64,000 nucleotides of DNA from Chryseobacterium gallinarum (GTDB lineage: Bacteria > Bacteroidota > Bacteroidia > Flavobacteriales > Weeksellaceae). Location of the stretch: the NCBI RefSeq assembly GCF_001021975.1, contig NZ_CP009928.1:2546001-2610000 (forward strand), in the 5' to 3' direction. The position numbers and the translations under genes were made by a program. Below, in pieces: positions 35,600-43,585 of this stretch. Below the pieces are notes generated by a model. That model was not told the origin of the DNA, ran no database searches, and saw only the letters and a list, made by a program, of their open reading frames with translations. Positions within the stretch are counted from its first letter, which is position 1, and every line of letters starts with the position of its first letter.

Positions 35600-37343
35600 A
35601 TTGTAGTTTTTTACATGATATTATGTGTTTTATAGCTCTTTCAATATATGGAGGAACTATAAAATCTTTATCAATTAACAGACTCAATTCTTGGGCAAAT
35701 CTTCCTTTTTTTATTGTACCATCAATCCTCTTAAGTAATTCTGTTTGCCACAAATCTTTGTTGGATTTTGTAATTTCTAATAAATTCTGATAGGATATAG
35801 GATGTCCCAAGTTGATAAAACACTGCTCTAAATATTTTGAATTAGTATCAGAATTTGGGAAAATATCTATTTCTAGAGTATTTGTTCCTTCACAAACAAT
35901 TACTCTGTTTTCAACTTCTAATTTTTTTGCAGTAGCTATGAAACTTGATTCTTCATCAGTTAAGTGCAAATCTCCATCTATTATGGCGGCAGCTGGTATC
36001 TCTAAATTATTATCATTTACTAGTTTTAAATATGGGTCAAAAAATCTGCTATGAATTGGAACAATAGAAATATTATGCTCAGTAAGATCAATATTGTATT
36101 TTTCCTTTGCAATAATAGGAATGATGAATTGTTCTGAAACTCCTTCCACATATATAATAGCTGATGAGAAGAAAATTTCACTTCTTGTAGCATCCAAATA
36201 TCTTTTTAATAATAATCTTTCTCTATCTAATAATAGGTTTTCCTTGAAAGGAGAAAAAGATTTAACCTCTTTTAATAAATTTAAATACAAAATATTCAAA
36301 TTTTTATATTCACAATCACTAGCTATGTGAGTTGAATGTGATGAGAGAAAGACTTGTGTAGTTTTTAATTGATTAAGATTAGAAAATAGAACTTTTTGTA
36401 ATTGTGGATGCAAATGTGCTTCCGGTTCTTCTATTAATAAAATATTGATTTCAAAATCACTACTTGAGTTTTCTAGTTCCGCAATAAATAAGCTCAAGTA
36501 AAGTATATTCTTCTGCCCTAATCCAAGAGTTTGGATGGGAATATTTACTCCATCTGTAGGGTTGTAATAAACATTAAGTTGGCTCCATGCATCTATGTCA
36601 TAATTTGAGATAAAACTTAAAGATATAGGAAATGAAAAATAGTCCCCTGCGATATTTTTCCCTTTTTCTTCAATATTGGAAGCGATTTTAGGAATAAAAG
36701 ATAATTTATTTAGACTATCAGATGATTTTCTCAATATGTCTTTTACTTCTTGAAGTTCTCCATCTGAATTTTCTCTAGAGATACAAAATTTACTTAAAAG
36801 GGATTTAGTTGAGCCATGCAAATCAGTACTAGTATTTCTGAAAGCATTTAAATAGTATAAATTAATTCCTTCTAAATCTGACATTCTTATTGATGTTAAT
36901 TGCAAAATATCATCTATTTTTAAGCTATTACCACCTCCGAAAAGTTGCCATCTAAAATCAGACATTTCAATAGTTTCCCCAATCTCAAATTCTGAATTGA
37001 ATTTTAATTTGTGAGCAAACAAAAATGTGACTCTTGCTGTATCATCTGATGTTTTTAATGCATGGAAAGTTGGAAATTCAGAAAGCTTTTTACTAAACAT
37101 TTCTATACTAACAAGAATATAATCATCGATATTTAATTTATTTCTAAATCCATGAAAGTCTTTCAGTTCCAAATTTCTTGAGTTATAGGATAAGTTTTTG
37201 TCTAGAACTAATCTTATTGCCCAATATAGATTGCTTTTACCTATATTATTTTCACCTATTATAGTCTGAAATCCTTCAGAAAAGTCAATTTCAAAATTTT
37301 TGAAGTTTCTAAAGTTTTGTATAGTTATGTGTTTAATGTGCAT
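35586..37343 (-). CDS. gajA: Gabija nuclease GajA (OLD-type ATPase + TOPRIM)
   Basis: The 585-residue product has an N-terminal ABC-type ATPase (Walker A GENNIGKS, residues 30-37; signature LGLGQKNILYLSLF about 273; Walker B ILLIEEPEAHLHP about 301; switch SSHSTH about 335) and a C-terminal TOPRIM nuclease domain (AIIYVEGVSEQ about 395, IIDGD about 447). Length and order match GajA, an endonuclease held in check by ATP and triggered when nucleotides fall during infection. The gene follows the HEPN gene upstream by 46 bp and overlaps gajB by 14 bp. Confidence 0.92.
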   Translation of the reverse strand: MHIKHITIQNFRNFKNFEIDFSEGFQTIIGENNIGKSNLYWAIRLVLDKNLSYNSRNLELKDFHGFRNKLNIDDYILVSIEMFSKKLSEFPTFHALKTSDDTARVTFLFAHKLKFNSEFEIGETIEMSDFRWQLFGGGNSLKIDDILQLTSIRMSDLEGINLYYLNAFRNTSTDLHGSTKSLLSKFCISRENSDGELQEVKDILRKSSDSLNKLSFIPKIASNIEEKGKNIAGDYFSFPISLSFISNYDIDAWSQLNVYYNPTDGVNIPIQTLGLGQKNILYLSLFIAELENSSSDFEINILLIEEPEAHLHPQLQKVLFSNLNQLKTTQVFLSSHSTHIASDCEYKNLNILYLNLLKEVKSFSPFKENLLLDRERLLLKRYLDATRSEIFFSSAIIYVEGVSEQFIIPIIAKEKYNIDLTEHNISIVPIHSRFFDPYLKLVNDNNLEIPAAAIIDGDLHLTDEESSFIATAKKLEVENRVIVCEGTNTLEIDIFPNSDTNSKYLEQCFINLGHPISYQNLLEITKSNKDLWQTELLKRIDGTIKKGRFAQELSLLIDKDFIVPPYIERAIKHIISCKKLQYGLS

Positions 37344-37389
37344 TTTTTAGCGTGGTTATAGTTTGTTATTCAAGTTTAAACTTTTTTTT

Positions 37390-39120
37390 TCAAATTTCAA
37401 ATTGAAATCTACCTATTCTTAGAATACATAGTATTATCAAACTTATTGTTTTGAAATTATAATCAGCTGTTTTATAGAAACTATGGGCAATATTATTTCT
37501 AACATTAATGCCTTGTCGTGTAAAAACAAGTTTAAATAATTCTATTTCCGCTTCTTCATAATTCTCTTTTATAACTTTATGCTCAAGCATTTCTTCTAAT
37601 AATATTTCTTCACTAACTCCATTTTTGATTTTTATTGTTGAGCCTCCTAAAAGCCTTATGAAATCTCTAAGAATTCCTTCAAACTTTAAAGTTAAAGAAT
37701 CAATACTTAAAATGTAAAGATCTGTTTTGAGCTTGTTATGGATAGCTTGATGTTCAAACAGACTAAAAAAATTATATATGCCAGGTTGAAGCAATGTTAG
37801 CCAACTTTCTTCAATTTCTATATTTCCTTTATAAAATTTAGTAGGTTGTCCAAGCCATGTATTTTTGAGGAAGTCATTAAAGTTTTGATAATTTAAATGT
37901 CCATTAATAATTGATTTATAAAGTGTCTGTTCAAATATTGGCATAAAGAATAAGCTGTAGTAAGCTGATATATTTTCACTTAAATTATTCTTACTTCTCT
38001 TTTCAGTAGTATTATTATTAATGTCCATTAATATAGTATTGAAAACACCATCTAATAATGGTTTATTTCCTTTTTCAGTTGTTACAGTGTGTAAATTCTT
38101 AAAATCAGTTGCAAAGTATCCAATTATATATTCTGCACTTAATGTTGAAAGAAACGAGCTTTTGGAGTCAATGATTTTCCATAATAACTCTAATTCTTTA
38201 CTGTCTTCACTTGACATGGAGAAGTTAGTTTTATTAAGATTTATATCAAATTTAATTTTAGTTAATTCTTCTAAAGTTCTTTCACTATCTTCAACCTTTC
38301 CAGCCAACTTTTCATATTCAGCTTTTTTTCTTAATAAATTTAGCTTGATAAAATCATTTTCTTCTCTATGATTAATTAAAATTTTCTCATTCTCAGCCAT
38401 TAAAGAATATACTTCTTTTACCGAAAGCTTAGCCTTTTGAATTAAAGGGAGTAAAGTTTCAAGTCCATTTTTGTTGTGAAAATAGTATTGTATTTCTAAT
38501 TTTACATAGTCTATATAATCCGAAATTATTATATTTAGTAATGCTGACGAAATCAATTTATTATCAACTAATTGCTCTAAATAGAAATAAAAATCATAAG
38601 GAGTTTTAATGTACAGTTTAAAAGCTTGAAGAAAATTTAAAAAATCTTCTTTTCTATATTTAGATTTTTCAACAATGTTTCTACATATAAGCAATAATTC
38701 ATTGGCATCAATAAATGTGATGTTTTTAGAGTCAATACTTTTTTTTAGAATATCAAAAGTTTTGTCAAATGCCAATTTTGAATATTCTTGATTTTTAGTT
38801 TTATTCCAAAGGATAATAAGGTATCTTATTGTAATGTAAGGGTTTTGAGTATTTTCAATCCTTTCTTTTATATAATCTGTTTCATAATTAGAGAATAATT
38901 CATCAAAGACAATTTCTGGACTAAAAAATCTACTTATAAGTTTGCCTTTATTGAACATTAGTGAAAGAATTTTTCTTTCAATTTTAATAAGTTCTATCTC
39001 TTCATCATTTAATCTCTCATCAAACTTAATTTCAAGAACATAATCAGTGTCTTTTGTATTAATATCCTTAGTAAGTTCAAGTTTTTGGTACAGTTCTTTT
39101 AGGTTAGCTTTTTCCATCAT
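37390..39120 (-). CDS. HEPN-motif protein, DUF4209-like C-terminus
   Basis: The 576-residue product is almost entirely helical. Its C-terminus has GINVRNNIAHSFYK with RNNIAH at residues 541-546, the Rx4H active motif of HEPN ribonucleases and close to the RNxxxHG signature of DUF4209. The N-terminal 450 residues resemble helical repeats and may sense or bind a partner. It overlaps the upstream HEPN gene by 4 bp (ATGA) and precedes gajA by 46 bp in the same direction. RNase activity is inferred from the motif only. I know of no described system with this exact gene order. Confidence 0.75.
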   Translation of the reverse strand: MMEKANLKELYQKLELTKDINTKDTDYVLEIKFDERLNDEEIELIKIERKILSLMFNKGKLISRFFSPEIVFDELFSNYETDYIKERIENTQNPYITIRYLIILWNKTKNQEYSKLAFDKTFDILKKSIDSKNITFIDANELLLICRNIVEKSKYRKEDFLNFLQAFKLYIKTPYDFYFYLEQLVDNKLISSALLNIIISDYIDYVKLEIQYYFHNKNGLETLLPLIQKAKLSVKEVYSLMAENEKILINHREENDFIKLNLLRKKAEYEKLAGKVEDSERTLEELTKIKFDINLNKTNFSMSSEDSKELELLWKIIDSKSSFLSTLSAEYIIGYFATDFKNLHTVTTEKGNKPLLDGVFNTILMDINNNTTEKRSKNNLSENISAYYSLFFMPIFEQTLYKSIINGHLNYQNFNDFLKNTWLGQPTKFYKGNIEIEESWLTLLQPGIYNFFSLFEHQAIHNKLKTDLYILSIDSLTLKFEGILRDFIRLLGGSTIKIKNGVSEEILLEEMLEHKVIKENYEEAEIELFKLVFTRQGINVRNNIAHSFYKTADYNFKTISLIILCILRIGRFQFEI

Positions 39121-40637
39121 TTTTTAAATTGATCATCTAAAGTAAATAATTGCATGCTTCCAAGTTCATTAGAGTTATATTCCTTTTTACCTTCTTCGAT
39201 ATTAATGAATAGAGAAGTATATATTATTGCAGCTCTAATTGTTTTCATTAGTTTAAATGTTTTATCTATGAAATCATTTCTGTCTATAACATATGTAAAA
39301 TTATCTTTTGGGGTTCTTGAGTTTTCAAATTCGACAATTTTAAATGATTTATGTTCTATAAAATTTCTAATTGTAGATAGCTCTTTAGCTTCTGGTTCTA
39401 AAAATGAATGTAAATCTTCTTTTTCAAAAAAATCTTTGTAAAGCCAAAACAATCCTCTTAATGCCCAATTTTGACTTTCCATGATTATTGGATTTGGTTT
39501 TCCTTTCACATACCATATTTTTCTATAATTTACTTCTCTAGATTCAAAACCTAATTTTAAATAAGTATTTATTAAATAGGCAATTTTGTCCAAAATGGAA
39601 TAAAATGTTCTAAATGCTATTTTACTTTTTTCAAGATTATAGGAATATGTTGAATAATCAAGAATGTCTATGATAGCATTTTCTCTATCAGAGAAATGAG
39701 GTTCTTGATTAGTAATAGAATCATAAAATAAATATCTTGCAGAGCAAAACTCTTGCTTAATTTGATTAAAAAACGAATGATAATTATAAATCTCTAAATC
39801 TGCTTTTTTTACAATAATTGTTGGGAGACACAATATATCTTGTGCAACAATGTCATCATTTATGATATCATTTAGTGGATTTAAGAATAATCTATTATTA
39901 ATACACCATTTCCTATATTTTTTTTCTTCTAAACTTTCTCCTAAAGAATAATTGTCAAAAATATTTTCAGAATTCAAAAATGTATTATCTACTTTTTCTT
40001 CTATCCAAGAAACAATTTGTGAAAACGACATTTTAGCTTCAGGATAAATATCATTTGACATTATTGCTTTCTTTAAGTAATTATATGATTCTTTTAAGAA
40101 GTAAGCTTTGTGAGAATCATCATAGAGAACTTGTGCATAATGAAATAATCCAAACCCAAGATTTCCTATTGCCATTGGAAAATCTTTTTTAATACTTAAT
40201 ACTTTTTGCCAAGCATCTATTGCTTCTGAAAATCTTCCTAAATGGCTTAAATCATTACCTAAATTTGTCAATACTTCACATTTTCTAGAGACGTTTTTTG
40301 TATCTTTAGAATGAAGTAGAGCTTTTCTGCAATTTAGAATTTCTTGAACTAATTCTTCAGTTTCAAATTCCCAAAACTCTGGACTATTTAGATTTTGAAT
40401 CATCATTTTTTTATAAGACCAAGCATTAGACAAATTGTAATAAAATGTCATTTTATCATCATCTGTAAAGTTATCTAAATTAACCATTGATGAAATTTTA
40501 ATCCCTTTTTCTAAATCTTTAAGTGTATTTAATTCTCTTGAGTATTCATATATAGAACCCAAGATTAGATTAATTTCATTTGGCGTATTTTCATTTATAT
40601 TATCTAACTCTAAAAAAGCTTTTAACTGATTTTGCAT
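39117..40637 (-). CDS. TPR protein with C-terminal HEPN (LA2681-like)
   Basis: The 506-residue product has TPR-like helical repeats (clear unit CEVLTNLGNDLSHLGRFSEA, residues 120-139, then IDAWQKVLSIKKDFPMAIGN) in its N-terminal part. A C-terminal helical domain carries STIRNFIEHKSF; RNFIEH at residues 424-429 is again an Rx4H HEPN motif. This domain order resembles the LA2681-type HEPN family. TPRs often sense or scaffold in defence proteins. It is the first gene of the four-gene operon and has a -7 box 17 bases upstream. Confidence 0.75.
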   Translation of the reverse strand: MQNQLKAFLELDNINENTPNEINLILGSIYEYSRELNTLKDLEKGIKISSMVNLDNFTDDDKMTFYYNLSNAWSYKKMMIQNLNSPEFWEFETEELVQEILNCRKALLHSKDTKNVSRKCEVLTNLGNDLSHLGRFSEAIDAWQKVLSIKKDFPMAIGNLGFGLFHYAQVLYDDSHKAYFLKESYNYLKKAIMSNDIYPEAKMSFSQIVSWIEEKVDNTFLNSENIFDNYSLGESLEEKKYRKWCINNRLFLNPLNDIINDDIVAQDILCLPTIIVKKADLEIYNYHSFFNQIKQEFCSARYLFYDSITNQEPHFSDRENAIIDILDYSTYSYNLEKSKIAFRTFYSILDKIAYLINTYLKLGFESREVNYRKIWYVKGKPNPIIMESQNWALRGLFWLYKDFFEKEDLHSFLEPEAKELSTIRNFIEHKSFKIVEFENSRTPKDNFTYVIDRNDFIDKTFKLMKTIRAAIIYTSLFINIEEGKKEYNSNELGSMQLFTLDDQFKK

Positions 40638-40653
40638 AATGATTAAATTTAGT

Positions 40654-40661
40654 CAAAATTA
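40654..40661 (-). promoter_or_regulatory. -7 box (TAATTTTG) of the HEPN/Gabija operon
   Basis: TAATTTTG on the minus strand matches TAnnTTTG and ends 17 bases before the first start codon. A single promoter here would drive all four genes, since the internal gaps are 46 bp or overlaps. Confidence 0.5.
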
Positions 40662-40744
40662 CATTAGATCTACGCAAAGTATTTGCATACTTTTTATTAT
40701 AAAAAATTTTTTTAAAAAAAATTAAGCTTTAGTTCTCTTTTGTT

Positions 40745-40794
40745 CCCCCCTATAAAAACCCCCACCCATCCTTGGGAATAGAAAACATCCCCCC
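40745..40794 (-). other. G-run cluster, possible G-quadruplex
   Basis: In an otherwise AT-rich spacer (40638-40917) the plus strand has C6 (40745-40750), C5 (40759-40763), C3 (40765-40767) and C6 (40789-40794). The minus strand therefore has four G-runs within 50 bases and could form a quadruplex. The rest of the spacer shows no gene. An origin or transfer function is possible but unsupported. Confidence 0.5.
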
Positions 40795-40917
40795 ACCAGT
40801 AATGATATAAACAAAAAATTCGCAGGTAGTAATACAATCAAGGTGATAGCTGATGTATTATTGCTCACAATTCTTTTGTTCCTGGTGTTTTTATCTAACT
40901 CAAAAATCAAAACAATG

Positions 40918-41312
40918 GTAACAATTATCAACTACAAACAAAGACAAAAAGAAGATGGTTCTACATTCTATGTACTAGAAGTTCAAGGAGGTATTGAAAT
41001 GGTTATGAGCCAGACTACAAATCAATTCTATGCTACATCCAAAAAGGCTTCAATCACATCAACATTTGATGAACTTACTTGTCAAGCTCTGATAGGTACT
41101 CAGATGCAAGGAAGTATCATTAAGCAGGAATGTGAACCCTATGAATATACTGTTAAGGACACAGGAGAAATGATTATTCTCCATCACAGGTTTTTGTGTA
41201 CTCTGCACAGGAACCAGGAAAGGAAAATACTGTTAATAAACAGGTAGTTAATAGCTTTGCTACTGATATGGAGTCTTTCTCTAAGAATGGAAAGCATGTA
41301 GAGTTTGTTTAA
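40918..41312 (+). pseudogene. Small conserved mobile-element protein, frameshifted
   Basis: The ATG at 40918 opens MVTIINYKQRQKEDGSTFYV, a protein type common in Bacteroidota elements, with GGIEMVMSQTTNQFYATSKK and TCQALIGTQMQG. The frame then stops at 41247 with an unlikely tail. Moving to the next frame at the five-T run 41191-41195 gives a sensible continuation (VYSAQEPGKENTVNKQVVNS onward) to a TAA at 41310-41312, just before a strong terminator. Loss of one T (or gain of two) explains this; slippage on the T-run or a sequencing error are alternatives. The family may bind single-stranded DNA, but this is not shown. Confidence 0.7.
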
Positions 41313-41328
41313 TCTCAAATCATAGAAT

Positions 41329-41384
41329 ATCCAAATTTTACTGTAAAATCATATATAGATTTCAGTAAAGTTTGGATTTTTTTA
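41329..41384 (+). terminator. Terminator after the frameshifted gene
   Basis: ATCCAAATTTTACTG (41329-41343) pairs with CAGTAAAGTTTGGAT (41363-41377) with one mismatch, followed by a run of T. It sits 17 bp after the frame-corrected stop at 41312. Confidence 0.8.
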
Positions 41385-41401
41385 TAAAATATTACAATAC
41401 A

Positions 41402-41830
41402 ATGGAAATATTAGTCAGTTATAACACTAATAATCAAAGTAGAATAAGAATAACAAATCATAAAGAAGCCTATGAGTTAATTATTAAGAATTGGAATCTT
41501 AATATTATTGAATTTCAGGAAGAATGTAAGGTAATTTTAATGAATAAAGGAAACTATGTTTTAGGAATTTATGATGTTTCAAAAGGAGGTATAGATAGTT
41601 CAGTAGTTGATATAAGAATTATTTTAGCTGTAGCTCTTAAATGCAATGCTACTCAACTGATATTGGTACATAATCATCCAGGTGGAAATCTTAATCCAAG
41701 TAGTTCAGACATAAATATTACAGAAAAATTAAAGAAAGCATGTGAGCTATTGAACTTGTCTTTATTAGATCATTTGATTATTACAAAACATCACTACTAT
41801 AGTCTCAATGATGAAAACAAGTTTTTATAA
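41402..41830 (+). CDS. RadC-family JAB/MPN domain protein
   Basis: From the ATG at 41402 the product has 142 residues and is a compact RadC-like domain with the JAMM metal motif LVHNHPGGNLNPSSSD (about residues 90-105; H-x-H-x10-D). It lacks the N-terminal helix-hairpin-helix part of full RadC. Short forms like this are frequent in Bacteroidota mobile elements; their activity is unknown. The ATG at 41372 is unlikely because it lies inside the preceding terminator. Confidence 0.88.
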   Translation: MEILVSYNTNNQSRIRITNHKEAYELIIKNWNLNIIEFQEECKVILMNKGNYVLGIYDVSKGGIDSSVVDIRIILAVALKCNATQLILVHNHPGGNLNPSSSDINITEKLKKACELLNLSLLDHLIITKHHYYSLNDENKFL

Positions 41831-41921
41831 TAATTATGTATATACTGCCTTACCAAGTTACCTATAAATTTCTATTTAGTTTTGATTTGAAAATAACAAC
41901 AGATAGGTATTAATAGCTAAT

Positions 41922-42143
41922 TTATACTTCAAAATTAAGAAGCTCAAAGACTTCAACTTCTAACTTTTGAGCAATAATATATAATGTATAAGCTGTAGGG
42001 TTAGTATTTCCAGCTTCAAGTCTGCTCATATTAGACTTTTCAAAGTTACAGAATGCAGCAAGCTCAACTTGTGATATTTTCTTTTCTTCACGAAGTTGTC
42101 TTATTCTTTTACCAATAGCAATCTGAAACTCTTTTTTATCCAC
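41922..42143 (-). CDS. XRE-family transcriptional regulator
   Basis: The 73-residue product is a single helix-turn-helix domain: RIRQLREEKKISQVELAAFC (about residues 13-32) is followed by NFEKSNMSRLEAGNTNPTAY, the recognition helix region. It would act as a dimeric repressor. It diverges from the lipoprotein gene, and three TGATAA/TTATCA half-sites lie between them, so it probably controls both genes. Confidence 0.9.
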   Translation of the reverse strand: MDKKEFQIAIGKRIRQLREEKKISQVELAAFCNFEKSNMSRLEAGNTNPTAYTLYIIAQKLEVEVFELLNFEV

Positions 42144-42174
42144 TCTTTTATATTAATAGCCAAAAGTGGTCATA

Positions 42175-42206
42175 AATGATAATTTTAGGTTATCATTATT
42201 GATAAC
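42175..42206. promoter_or_regulatory. Candidate operator of the XRE regulator
   Basis: The segment holds ATGATAA (42175-42181), TTATCAT (42190-42196) and a perfect inverted repeat GTTATCA-TTAT-TGATAAC (42189-42206). These half-sites lie between the divergent genes, just upstream of the lipoprotein's -7 box. Binding is inferred. Confidence 0.55.
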
Positions 42207-42211
42207 TTTAA

Positions 42212-42219
42212 TATATTTG
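42212..42219 (+). promoter_or_regulatory. -7 box (TATATTTG) of the lipoprotein gene
   Basis: TATATTTG fits TAnnTTTG, 24 bases before the ATG at 42244 and next to the inverted-repeat operator, so a bound repressor would block it. Confidence 0.5.
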
Positions 42220-42243
42220 TTAAATTTTAAAAACTTACATTTT

Positions 42244-42672
42244 ATGAGAAAATTAATTTTATTACTTATTGCACTATTAACACTAACAATATCTTGTAGT
42301 AATAATGATGACAATAACAATGATAATTCTACCTTGGTAAAGCTTGATAATACTGCATGGTCAGGAGTATTCTCTTCTACTGAAATTAAAATCATGACCA
42401 ATAACACCATAAATTGGGATAATGAGAAGGTACAAGTTCAATTTAAAGAAAACAACAGTTTTAAGCTGTATGGATATGGAAAGAACTCACAGAATCAATG
42501 GATTATTAATAGTGGACCATATAATGGGACTTACACTTATTCATCTACTGGTACAATAAAGCTTAACTATGAATCTGGAGCTACTTTTAATCCCCTAAAT
42601 AGTGGCACAATTTCAGGTTCTGTAATGACATTGAAAGTAGGAGATAACCAGTTTAAATTTAACCAGGAATAA
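42244..42672 (+). CDS. Small lipoprotein
   Basis: From the ATG at 42244 the 142-residue product has a lipoprotein signal peptide (MRKLILLLIALLTLTISCSN, lipobox ending at Cys18). An Asn/Asp spacer follows, then a beta-rich domain (KLDNTAWSGVFSS, FKENNSFKLYGYGK, YTYSSTGTIKLNY) like the lipocalin-like META/DUF families. It should be anchored in the membrane or exported to the surface. It ends 5 bp before a membrane-protein gene, with which it is co-transcribed. Specific function unknown. Confidence 0.75.
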   Translation: MRKLILLLIALLTLTISCSNNDDNNNDNSTLVKLDNTAWSGVFSSTEIKIMTNNTINWDNEKVQVQFKENNSFKLYGYGKNSQNQWIINSGPYNGTYTYSSTGTIKLNYESGATFNPLNSGTISGSVMTLKVGDNQFKFNQE

Positions 42673-42677
42673 AATAT

Positions 42678-43082
42678 ATGTCTACTTTATTATTTATCAT
42701 CTCAACTGTTTTATTTCAGCTACCATTTGCAACTTATCAAGACACAATTAGAAGATTTAAAAGAATGCAGAAGTATAATCCAGATAAGGCTTTTAATTAT
42801 GAACTTGAAAATGGCAAATTAAGTGAAAATACATTACTTCTTTTCCTGGTATTTTTCAGTGGATTTATAATTGCATTATTCCCTTTATATAAGGGTATTA
42901 ACTTGCATTGGTTGATACTTATTATAAGCAATATTATCTGCCTGTATTTAGTAACACCTTTTATTGCATTTAGATTATATCCTTCTGAATTAATTTATGA
43001 TAGAAAGATATTGCTCACTAAAACAGTTATGTACGTTGTTTTTGGAGTTATTTTTTATGTTGTAGGAAATAGCCTTAAATAG
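42678..43082 (+). CDS. Small membrane protein
   Basis: The 134-residue product has four predicted membrane helices (about residues 1-18, 52-72, 75-98 and 112-131). A charged loop (YQDTIRRFKRMQKYNPDKAF) follows the first. No family is recognised. It lies 5 bp after the lipoprotein gene and is followed by a terminator, so the two form an operon probably controlled by the XRE regulator. Confidence 0.65.
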   Translation: MSTLLFIISTVLFQLPFATYQDTIRRFKRMQKYNPDKAFNYELENGKLSENTLLLFLVFFSGFIIALFPLYKGINLHWLILIISNIICLYLVTPFIAFRLYPSELIYDRKILLTKTVMYVVFGVIFYVVGNSLK

Positions 43083-43135
43083 ATTAATACTTATGGGATC
43101 CTATCATGAGTTAAGAGTAATTATAACTAATATTT

Positions 43136-43163
43136 AGCCACCATAAATAAGGTGGTTTTTTTA
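43136..43163 (+). terminator. Terminator of the lipoprotein/membrane-protein operon
   Basis: AGCCACC pairs with GGTGGTT around a short loop, followed by TTTTTT. The next gene's ATG is 15 bp further on. Confidence 0.75.
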
Positions 43164-43177
43164 TACCTGTAAACCAA

Positions 43178-43585
43178 ATGAAAAATGAGATACATAAGCA
43201 TCTGAAATTTAGGATTGGTGAAGAACAATGTAAACATGAGTTTAAGCTTTTTTATAAAGAAGAATACTGTTGTAAAAAGTATTGCTATGATGTATATGAG
43301 TTTGACAAGGTAGATAGTGAGCAATTATTTGACTTGAAAGTTGAAAAGATAATGCTGTATTATAATGCTGATGTATTGACTAAAATAGACTACTATTTCA
43401 AACCTTATTTACATACTAAATTAAAAGTATGGATAGAGCAGTTTATAGGTGTTGCCTATGAGCAGAAGCTCATTAACAATACATACTATTGTTCCTGGTA
43501 TATTGGAAAGTATTATCTAATATTGAGAAAACTAGAAAAGGAAAAGAGAATTGTATTAAGTTATCAAAAAAGGAAAAAGCTATAA
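43178..43585 (+). CDS. Hypothetical protein rich in Lys, Tyr and Cys
   Basis: The 135-residue product is unrecognised. It is rich in Tyr, Lys and Cys (EEYCCKKYCYDVYEFDKVDS about residues 28-47; NTYYCSWYIGKYYLI about 100-114) and ends in a basic tail (YQKRKKL). It may be a small nucleic-acid-binding protein. Its end overlaps the convergent RepA-like gene by 6 bp. Context places it among element maintenance genes. Confidence 0.55.
   Translation: MKNEIHKHLKFRIGEEQCKHEFKLFYKEEYCCKKYCYDVYEFDKVDSEQLFDLKVEKIMLYYNADVLTKIDYYFKPYLHTKLKVWIEQFIGVAYEQKLINNTYYCSWYIGKYYLILRKLEKEKRIVLSYQKRKKL

Noticed and set aside
35586..37343. PARIS or retron-type system
   Set aside because: The ATPase and TOPRIM are fused in one protein with an adjacent UvrD-like helicase, which fits Gabija; no reverse transcriptase or separate DUF4435 gene is present.
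43127..43324. Hydrophobic minus-strand frame opposite the 43178-43585 gene
   Set aside because: It covers the terminator at 43136-43163 and mirrors the Lys/Tyr-rich codons of the opposite strand, which give Phe/Leu-rich antisense.
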